DNA from: Acidobacteriaceae bacterium
GTDB taxonomy: Bacteria; Acidobacteriota; Terriglobia; Terriglobales; Acidobacteriaceae
DNA length: 9,070 bases
NCBI GenBank assembly: GCA_003156235.1
Contig: PMGP01000351.1
Span: 7,682 to 16,751 of the forward strand
Reading direction: 5' to 3'
Below, one piece after another: positions 1 to 5,528 of this stretch. A program made the translations under genes and the position numbers. A model generated the notes under the pieces. That model saw only the letters and a list, made by a program, of their open reading frames with translations, was not told where the DNA came from and ran no database searches. Numbering within the stretch: position 1 is the stretch's first letter; every line of letters starts with the position of its first letter.

Positions 1-1
1 C

Positions 2-1138
2 AGCTACATGGCCAGCGACGGATACTGCATCACCTTCACCGGCCAGCTTAACCAGGCCACGACCAACGCTGGCAACAACTACAACTGCGCGGGTTACACC
101 GCCCCCACCACGGTGACCACGGCGCTTCCGGCACGTGGCTACACCAACTTCAATCCCATGAACCCGCCCACCGGCACCAGCATGATTGCCGTCGGCAAGC
201 ACAATCAGATCAGCATGATTCATGAGTGGAACGTTCAGGTGGAGCGCGCACTTGGCTCTAACAATATTCTGAATGTTGCCTATGTGGGAACCAGGGGCGA
301 ACATCTGTCCACGTTCTACCCCTACAACATGAATCAGTTTGGCACCGGCATCCCGAACCTGCCCAGCCTGGGCGGCATTAACCTCAACTCCTACAACGGC
401 ATCTCCAACTATGACGGCTTGCAGGTTCATGCGGAACACCGCGCCACCAACGGACTGACTGCAACCGTATCCTACGCATGGTCGCACACGCTTGACGACT
501 CGCCGGGCGCCTTCCAGGGCCAGACCGCGGCTCTCTACTACGCCCCGCTGGCCGGCTACGGCAACTCCAGCCAGGATTTCCGCCAGATCTTCAGCACGTC
601 GATTGTCTATCTGCTGCCCTTTGGCCACGGCCAGCGCTTTGCCAACAAAGTGCCAACCGCCCTGGATTGGCTGGTCGGCGGCTGGCAGAGCAGCGTTATC
701 GCTCTGATTCAGTCTGGTTCGCCGGTTGATCTCTCCACAGGACATTTTCAGCCTGGAAACCGGCCCAACCTGGTCAAGCCCATCAGTTATCCCAAGAGCA
801 CCAGCAGCTCCGGATATTGGTTTGACCCGACCTCCTTCGCCGATCCCGTTTCGGTGCCCGGATACAACAGCACTCCGACCTACCTGAGCCTGGGCACACT
901 GGGCCGCAATCAGGTTTTCGGACCGGGATACCGCACAGTCAATGTCAGCATGCAGAAGAACTTCCATGTGATGGGCAAGTACACGCTGGAGCTGCATGGC
1001 GATGCCTTCAACGTTCTTAACTCCGCGGAATTCACCAATCCGAATTCCAGCATGACCGGTGGAAACTTCGGCCAGGTCGAAGGAACACAGGCCAACAGCA
1101 ACCGCGAGCTGCAAGGTGCGGCTCGTTTCGTCTTCTAG
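2..1138 (+). CDS. TonB-dependent receptor, Oar-like, C-terminal part (5' truncated by window edge)
   Basis: This is the C-terminal ~379 residues of a large outer-membrane beta-barrel receptor. The reading frame is open from base 2, so the ATG at 8 is probably internal and the true start lies upstream. The sequence is rich in alternating aromatic/polar beta-strand patterns. It includes a stretch like 'NYDGLQVHAEHR' followed by 'SYAWSHTLDD', the late-barrel pattern I know from acidobacterial carboxypeptidase-regulatory-domain/Oar-type TonB-dependent receptors. It ends in an aromatic residue (...ARFVF), as outer-membrane barrels inserted by the BAM machinery usually do. The family imports ligands across the outer membrane using TonB energy; the plug domain and TonB box are not in view. 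The ligand cannot be read from this part. The adjacent amylase and pullulanase suggest alpha-glucan oligosaccharides, but such receptors are numerous in these genomes and the link is only positional. Confidence 0.85.
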   Translation, partial: SYMASDGYCITFTGQLNQATTNAGNNYNCAGYTAPTTVTTALPARGYTNFNPMNPPTGTSMIAVGKHNQISMIHEWNVQVERALGSNNILNVAYVGTRGEHLSTFYPYNMNQFGTGIPNLPSLGGINLNSYNGISNYDGLQVHAEHRATNGLTATVSYAWSHTLDDSPGAFQGQTAALYYAPLAGYGNSSQDFRQIFSTSIVYLLPFGHGQRFANKVPTALDWLVGGWQSSVIALIQSGSPVDLSTGHFQPGNRPNLVKPISYPKSTSSSGYWFDPTSFADPVSVPGYNSTPTYLSLGTLGRNQVFGPGYRTVNVSMQKNFHVMGKYTLELHGDAFNVLNSAEFTNPNSSMTGGNFGQVEGTQANSNRELQGAARFVF

Positions 1139-1172
1139 CGCGTTTCTCCTGAAGGTATACAGTGCTGGGCGC

Positions 1173-1214
1173 CCCTCCACTTGCGACAATCTTGTCGATG
1201 TCGCAAATGGAGGG
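1173..1214 (+). promoter_or_regulatory. Stem-loop in the receptor-amylase intergenic region
   Basis: Bases 1173-1188 and 1199-1214 are inverted repeats with 15 of 16 positions paired and a 10-base loop. The core TTGCGACA...TGTCGCAA pairs perfectly. An outer 8-bp inverted repeat (CAGTGCTG at 1160-1167, CAGCACTG at 1231-1238) encloses it. The hairpin starts 34 bases after the receptor stop codon. It has no T-run directly after it, so it is not a classic intrinsic terminator. It could be a transcript-end structure for the receptor mRNA, an attenuator or leader structure for the amylase, or an operator palindrome. Confidence 0.5.
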
Positions 1215-1238
1215 CAGTTAAAGGCGACTTCAGCACTG

Positions 1239-1258
1239 AAATCCGTCCGGATTTTTCG
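1239..1258 (+). promoter_or_regulatory. Short palindrome followed by T-run upstream of the amylase
   Basis: AAATCCG (1239-1245) and CGGATTT (1248-1254) form a 7+7 palindrome around a 2-base centre, and T residues continue to 1256. A 2-base loop is too tight for the full stem, so an RNA hairpin would lose inner pairs. The dyad is equally compatible with a repressor site about 50 bases before the amylase start. I found no convincing -35/-10 pair between here and the start codon. Confidence 0.3.
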
Positions 1259-1288
1259 TTGGCCAATGACAAATTACATCAGTTGTGT

Positions 1289-1294
1289 GAGGAG
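1289..1294 (+). promoter_or_regulatory. Ribosome binding site of the amylase gene
   Basis: GAGGAG lies 9 bases before the ATG at 1304. It decides the start: the same frame is open further upstream to a TTG at 1181, but only the ATG at 1304 has this site and is followed immediately by a signal peptide. Confidence 0.8.
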
Positions 1295-1303
1295 AAAACC
1301 ACA

Positions 1304-4300
1304 ATGAAACGTTGCAAGATGATGTCTGGGGCGCTGATCGCTCTGACCTTCGTAGTAGCCATCCTGAGTATGCTGCCGAGCGCGGAGGCAGCTACCGTTA
1401 AGTCTTCCGCAATCGCCCCAGATGCTTCGATGACCTCCATCTACCCAACAATGTACCTGCGTGGAGCGATGAACAGCTGGGGTACCACACCCATGACCCT
1501 GATCGGCACCGACACATGGCAGGTCGCGGTGACGCTGACTCCAAGCACTGCCTACATTTACAAGTACGACGCAACTGGAACCTGGGCCTCGCCCACCTCA
1601 AACTGGGGTGCCAGCGGTACGGCTGGCGTGGGTTTAGCGAACTCCCAAAACAACATCAGTTTCACCTCTGGGACTGGGACCAGCTATAACTTCACATTCA
1701 ACGACAGCACGCTGGCCTACTCGGTGACGCCGGCGACAGCTACCGTTAATACCAACTTGAACCCCCCGTATACCTCGGTGCAGCTCTTCCGATGGAGCTG
1801 GAACGATATTGCACTGGAGTGCACACAGTTCCTGGGGCCGAAAGGCTACGGCGGCGTACAGATATCGCCCCCGCAGGCTTCGCTCAGCAACGTTGGGGTA
1901 ACGTCGCCGGTCTGGTGGAATGTGTACCAGCCGGTCAATTACACCAGCTTGACCAGCGATATGGGCACCGCAGCAGAGTTGCAGACGATGATCAATACCT
2001 GTCATGCAGCCGGAGTGCGAGTGTACGCCGACGTCGTGACCAATCAGATGGCTGGCGGTTCCGGGACTTCACCCAACGGGGCAACCGACGGCACCTCCTC
2101 CTGGACCAGTACACCACCGGTATATCCGAATTTCAGCGCGACTGATTTTCATCCGGCCTGTGCGATCAGTTCAGCCGACTACAACGGTGGAACCATCGCG
2201 ACGCCCAGTTCCCCGACTGCCGCTGCGGCCTCTCTCCTGTCCAATTTCGCGACTGAATACCCCGGTGGAATCGGCCAGTACGACACACAGAATTGCGAGC
2301 TTGAGGGAATGCCGGATGTCGCCACCGAAAATCCCACTACCCAGGCCAAGATTGCAGCCTATGTGGAATTGCTGCTGGGCATGGGAATTGACGGCTTCCG
2401 CCTCGATGCAGCGAAGCACCAACAGGAATTCGCGATGGCGCAAATCTTCGCCGCAGCGAATACTGTGCAGGCTTTAACGCTTGAAGGCGAGGCGCCATGG
2501 GTTACCCAGGAAGTAATGGTTGATGGCGAATCAAATCCGCGTTCACAATTCTTCCCCAACGGCGCAGTTCAGGAGTTTCAATTCTCAACTCTGATGATGC
2601 AGGCGCTTCGTGGCGAATATGGAGCGTCGCTGTCAGCTATCCCAACCGACATGGGCACGCCCGGCAACTGGGGCGGAACCTGGGATTTCGACGCTTCTAC
2701 CGGTGTGCAGACCCTGGTCGACGATTGGGATACCGAACGCAACAACGGCAATTCGCTGACCGCCAGCGATTTTGTTACTGGCGATCCCAACGATTCGACC
2801 ACCTCTTACATGTACGACCTGGCCAATATCTTCATGTTGGCATCACCCTATGGGGAGATGGCGCAGGTTCAATCCGGATATCGCTTCATCGACAATAATG
2901 CTGCGCCGGCTGGCTGCGCCGTACCCTCCGGCTCCAGCGCTACCGTCTGCACCAGCGCATTTATTGCCGGCGTTGCACAGGTTCCGACGTCGCGCACCAC
3001 ACCGAAAACTGGCTTTGACTTCATCCACCGCTGGACGGATATTGCCAATATGGTCGGGTTCAACATCGCAACTCACGGCACAAGCATGAACACCTGGACG
3101 GTCGGCACCAACAACCAGATCGCGTTCAGCCGCGCCCCCAGCAGTGACATCAATGGCAACGGAAGCGTCAATGTCGGCACTGCCGTCGGCTTTGTAGCTC
3201 TGAACAACGACACAGCTGCCTGGACCACGACGTTCGAGACCGGACTGCCTGGGGGAACGTATTGCAACGTTGTCAACGGCACCCTGTCTGGCGGCTCCTG
3301 CACGGCGGATGTTGTCGTCGTCAGCGCCAATGGCAATGCCACCGTCACTGTGCCCGCCATGGGTGTCCCTGGTGTATCCGCAGTGCCTGCAATCGCAATC
3401 TATGTCGGACAGACCGAGGGTGCCGCGACGACAGCTCCGGTAGCGCCGGCAGGCCTGACCGCAACGGCAGCCTCCAGCTCTTCCATCAGCCTCGCCTGGA
3501 CCGCAAGCGCCGGCGCCACCACATACACGGTTTACCGTTCCGCAACTGCCACCGGAACTTTCACTTCCATCGGAACACCGAGCAACATCAGCTATTCCGA
3601 TACCAGCCTGACTCCCAGCACCAAGTACTACTACAACGTGACGGCCACCAACAGCGTAGGAACTTCGGCCGCGTCTTCCACAGCAACGGCGACCACTTTG
3701 GCGTTACCGATTCCTGCAGCACCCACGGGCCTGACCGCAACTCCGGCCTCCAGCTCTTCCATCACCCTGGCCTGGACTGCCAGCACCAACGCATCCTCCT
3801 ACACGGTGTCGCGTTCCACCTCTGCAACCGGAACCTTCGCTGCCGTAGGCACACCGAGCACCGCCGGCTTTACCGACACCGGCCTCACAGGCGCCACGGA
3901 GTACTTCTACAACGTGACGGCCACCGACGCCGCAGGTACTTCGCCAGCGTCTTCCACCGTGTCGGCGACCACAGCCGCCGCTTCGGCGTTCACCGCCGCC
4001 TACCCAACGATGGACCTGCGTGGTGCAATGAACAACTGGACTACCACATCCATGAGCCTGATCGCCAACGACACATGGCAGGTCCTGGTGACACTGGCTC
4101 CATATACCACCTACGCGTACAAGTACGACGCGTATGGAAACTGGTCTAACTCCTCAAGCTGGGGTGCCAGCGGTACGGATGGCGTGGCAGCATTGAGTCC
4201 TGTGAGCGCCGGCAACATCAACTTCACCTCAGGGAGCGGGACCACCTACAACTTCACATTCAACGACAGCACGCTGGCCTACTCGGTGGAAGCGGTGACC

Positions 4301-4807
4301 GTGGTACTGCCAACATTTACGATCACTGGCGCATCCAACGGTCTTACGCAAATGTTGACAGTTACCGATCAGAATAGCGCAAAAGCCACCATCACAATCA
4401 CGCCCGAGAATGGATTCAGTGCGGCGGTTACATTTGCGTGCGTGGGTCTGCCCGCCAATACAGCGTGCAGCTTCAGCCCGACCAGTGTCACACCGACGTC
4501 GACTACTCCTGTGACAACCACCATGACTGTTTCTAAAACGAATTCCACGGCAATACTCAACAGGACCAAATCGCTTTATCCCGCTTCGATGCTGGCTGCC
4601 CTTTTCTGCTGCATCGGATTCAAACGGCGGAAGATGCTGCAACGGCTGTTATTGCTCGTTGTGTGCATCCTCGTAATGGCCACGGCTAATGGATGCGGAG
4701 CGATACACTACCACCCGTCCTCAACAATGATTGGTGTTACTGCAACTTCAGGATCCGGATCCACCGCGATTCAACAGACTACGGTCTTCCCACTCACGGT
4801 GGAATGA
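1304..4807 (+). CDS. Secreted multi-domain GH13 alpha-amylase with duplicated starch-binding-like module
   Basis: Predicted endo-acting alpha-amylase (hydrolysis of internal alpha-1,4-glucosidic links in starch or glycogen), 1167 residues. Signal peptide ~1-29 (hydrophobic core, cut near AEA|A). Starch-binding-like beta module ~47-143. GH13 barrel ~154-600 of the animal/Streptomyces alpha-amylase type, with ECTQFLGPKGYGGVQISPP near its start. Region I is DVVTNQ (D243, N247, Q248); region II GFRLDAAKH (nucleophile D368, H372); region III QEVM (acid/base E403); region IV VDDWD (D476). Domain C ~606-705. Fn3 domains ~712-798 and ~804-890. Second module copy ~900-997. Ig-like domain from ~1001. 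Hydrophobic segments ~1091-1106 and ~1115-1128 are split by a KRRK patch. The three acids are present, so catalysis is expected. However, the subsite -1 histidines of regions I and IV are Gln248 and Trp475, so activity or specificity may be unusual. A chloride site looks absent: porcine Asn298 is Asp474 and Arg337 aligns with Gln. The subfamily (GH13_32 or GH13_24-like) is a judgement from motifs. Confidence 0.9.
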   Translation: MKRCKMMSGALIALTFVVAILSMLPSAEAATVKSSAIAPDASMTSIYPTMYLRGAMNSWGTTPMTLIGTDTWQVAVTLTPSTAYIYKYDATGTWASPTSNWGASGTAGVGLANSQNNISFTSGTGTSYNFTFNDSTLAYSVTPATATVNTNLNPPYTSVQLFRWSWNDIALECTQFLGPKGYGGVQISPPQASLSNVGVTSPVWWNVYQPVNYTSLTSDMGTAAELQTMINTCHAAGVRVYADVVTNQMAGGSGTSPNGATDGTSSWTSTPPVYPNFSATDFHPACAISSADYNGGTIATPSSPTAAAASLLSNFATEYPGGIGQYDTQNCELEGMPDVATENPTTQAKIAAYVELLLGMGIDGFRLDAAKHQQEFAMAQIFAAANTVQALTLEGEAPWVTQEVMVDGESNPRSQFFPNGAVQEFQFSTLMMQALRGEYGASLSAIPTDMGTPGNWGGTWDFDASTGVQTLVDDWDTERNNGNSLTASDFVTGDPNDSTTSYMYDLANIFMLASPYGEMAQVQSGYRFIDNNAAPAGCAVPSGSSATVCTSAFIAGVAQVPTSRTTPKTGFDFIHRWTDIANMVGFNIATHGTSMNTWTVGTNNQIAFSRAPSSDINGNGSVNVGTAVGFVALNNDTAAWTTTFETGLPGGTYCNVVNGTLSGGSCTADVVVVSANGNATVTVPAMGVPGVSAVPAIAIYVGQTEGAATTAPVAPAGLTATAASSSSISLAWTASAGATTYTVYRSATATGTFTSIGTPSNISYSDTSLTPSTKYYYNVTATNSVGTSAASSTATATTLALPIPAAPTGLTATPASSSSITLAWTASTNASSYTVSRSTSATGTFAAVGTPSTAGFTDTGLTGATEYFYNVTATDAAGTSPASSTVSATTAAASAFTAAYPTMDLRGAMNNWTTTSMSLIANDTWQVLVTLAPYTTYAYKYDAYGNWSNSSSWGASGTDGVAALSPVSAGNINFTSGSGTTYNFTFNDSTLAYSVEAVTVVLPTFTITGASNGLTQMLTVTDQNSAKATITITPENGFSAAVTFACVGLPANTACSFSPTSVTPTSTTPVTTTMTVSKTNSTAILNRTKSLYPASMLAALFCCIGFKRRKMLQRLLLLVVCILVMATANGCGAIHYHPSSTMIGVTATSGSGSTAIQQTTVFPLTVE
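1441..1726 (+). repeat. Starch-binding-like module, copy 1 (within the amylase gene)
   Basis: Encodes residues ~47-141 directly after the signal peptide. The pattern is YPTMYLRGAMNSW, then a TWQV strand, an aromatic YKYDA strand and a final FTFNDSTLAYSV strand. This resembles small beta-sandwich alpha-glucan-binding modules (pullulanase X25 or SusE/F style: 'LRG..N.W....M'). I cannot assign a CBM family number by eye. W59 and other aromatics (W72, Y82) are candidate sugar-stacking residues. It is a direct repeat of 4000-4288. Confidence 0.75.
3437..3976 (+). repeat. Two tandem Fn3-encoding repeats in the amylase gene (period 276 bases)
   Basis: Two fibronectin type III domains, residues ~712-798 and ~804-890. 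Each has the P.AP.GLTAT...SSSI.LAWTAS, Y.V.RS and YYNVTAT strand motifs. The DNA units start with near-identical blocks, CCTGACCGCAAC at 3454 and again at 3730. Fn3 domains in bacterial glycosidases act as spacers between catalytic and binding modules; that role is inferred here. Confidence 0.85.
4000..4288 (+). repeat. Starch-binding-like module, copy 2 (within the amylase gene)
   Basis: Encodes residues ~900-995, after the Fn3 domains. By hand, the first 102 bases differ from 1441-1542 at 15 positions (about 85% identical). The last 39 bases (4250-4288) are identical to 1688-1726. The tryptophan of the LRGAMN.W motif is kept. The copy is one codon longer overall. The strong DNA identity indicates fairly recent duplication or gene conversion within this gene. 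Confidence 0.85.
4562..4804 (+). other. C-terminal hydrophobic hairpin inserted in an Ig-like domain (possible anchoring signal)
   Basis: Residues ~1001-1080 form Ig-like strands (ITPENGFSAAVTFAC...GLPANTACSFSPTSVTP). Hydrophobic segment ~1091-1106, basic KRRK at 1107-1110 and hydrophobic segment ~1115-1128 follow. Next comes ANGCG with C1131, resembling but not matching a lipobox, and then a last strand-like stretch (~1142-1166, IGVTATSGS...TTVFPLTVE). The pattern suggests the hydrophobic pair sits between strands of the Ig-like fold. Membrane anchoring or sorting is inference. Confidence 0.6.
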
Positions 4808-4825
4808 CGCCGTACATCAAGTAAG

Positions 4826-4877
4826 GCAACGGGCCGTTTTTCCGACACTTTATTAGTGCCAGAAAACGGCCCGTTGC
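4826..4877 (+). terminator. Long hairpin after the amylase gene, probable terminator
   Basis: A perfect 15-bp inverted repeat (GCAACGGGCCGTTTT at 4826-4840, its complement at 4863-4877) flanks a 22-base loop that can pair further (CACT/AGTG). It begins 18 bases after the amylase stop. No T-run follows the 3' arm; the T tracts lie inside the stem, so it may act as a rho-type or processing structure. The near-symmetry means it could work for both strands. Confidence 0.6.
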
Positions 4878-4894
4878 TAATTCTGAAACTGTAG

Positions 4895-5256
4895 TTTTGT
4901 AGGCCTGAGTCGGCCGAGAGAAGCAATACGGCCCACAAGAAACGACGCAGCCGTCAAAATCATCCCGGTCGCAACGAACTGCCGGAGCACCTGCAGCGTG
5001 TTGATAAGATCATTGCCTGCCCCCCGAGATCTGCACCTGCAGCGAGTGCGGCGGCGATACCAAGGTTTTCGGCTATGAAGTGTCCGAAGTTATCGACAGG
5101 AAGCCTCTTGAGTTCTTTGTGACTCGTATCATGGACGAGAAGCATGCCTGCGCAAGTTGCATCGAGCAGGGCGTTGCCACTGCTCCAACGCTAGAACGCT
5201 CCGCGCCCAAGTCGATCTTTTCCGACGAAACGATTATCAGCTTTTTGGGCTCTTGA
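4895..5256 (+). pseudogene. IS66-family transposase (TnpC) relic, frameshifted and truncated
   Basis: A decayed internal piece of an IS66 transposase, about 120 codons of a protein normally near 500. In the frame running from 4895 it reads ...KKRRSRQNHPGRNELPEHLQ and continues RVDKIIACPP. The frame then shifts at a run of six C (5020-5025), and the frame starting at 5026 continues EICTCSECGGDTKV...EVSEVIDRKP. This part carries the zinc-finger pairs CSEC (codons at 5038 and 5047) and CASC (5149 and 5158), then EQGVATAPTLERSAPKSIFSDE, to a TGA at 5254. These match the linker and zf-IS66 zinc-binding region. The LZ-like N-terminus, the DDE catalytic domain, tnpA/tnpB and terminal repeats are absent. 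The shift equals loss of one base from the C run, or a sequencing error there. Homology ends near 5240, where the DNA changes character. Confidence 0.85.
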
Positions 5257-5490
5257 CGAGAAAGTGTAAAAGAGGTCATCTGACGTGGCCTTCTGAACAG
5301 CGACAAGTCGGGTTCTCGTGGCAGCCATCTGTTGCGCTTTGAGCAGTAGAATCGGCGGATAGCCCATCACGGTTTTCTCGTAGCGAAAGGCCACGCAGAC
5401 CAGTTCGGAGACAAAGAATCGAATCAGGATGAATCGGAACGAGTGCGCCAGTAGAAACGAAAGACATTTACTTTCTGGTTTTTCGCAGGC
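5257..5490. other. Gene-free stretch between the IS66 relic and the pullulanase gene
   Basis: I see no credible gene. The open frames on the minus strand (for example 5191-5526) have no recognisable motif, and one overlaps the IS66 relic in antisense. The + strand frame that continues the relic is broken by several stops. This stretch should hold the pullulanase promoter, but I cannot point to a convincing -35/-10 pair. It may be leftover DNA from the same insertion and deletion event. Confidence 0.5.
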
Positions 5491-5523
5491 GGAGGAATCG
5501 TTTGTGCATAGGATACGAAAGGG
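5491..5523 (+). promoter_or_regulatory. Two candidate ribosome binding sites for the pullulanase gene
   Basis: GGAGGA at 5491-5496 is the stronger site and lies 5 bases before an in-frame TTG at 5502, which would add nine residues (MCIGYERAF). A weaker AAGGG at 5519-5523 lies 5 bases before the ATG at 5529. I chose the ATG because it gives a typical 21-residue lipoprotein signal peptide with the basic residues at the very start. The TTG start remains possible because of its better site. Confidence 0.5.
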
Positions 5524-5528
5524 CATTC

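Noticed and set aside
1128..1131. ANGC in the amylase tail (residues 1128-1131) read as a lipobox
   Set aside because: It lacks the usual hydrophobic residue at -3 and lies at the C-terminus after a normal signal peptide, so standard lipoprotein processing is unlikely. The coordinates given here are residue numbers; the codons are at 4685-4696.
1181..1303. In-frame upstream extension of the amylase to TTG 1181
   Set aside because: It would put 41 polar residues before a clear signal peptide, runs through the hairpin, and lacks the well-placed GAGGAG found before ATG 1304.
3262..4149. 295-codon + strand open frame inside the amylase gene, rich in H, R and Q
   Set aside because: It is the off-frame reading of repetitive Fn3 and binding-module DNA; its odd composition is typical of a shadow frame.
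5191..5526. 111-codon minus-strand open frame with a GYPP-like segment faintly recalling the end of an IS3-type transposase
   Set aside because: Only a few residues resemble it, no DDE or HTH motif is visible, and it overlaps the IS66 relic in antisense. Not enough to call a gene or element.
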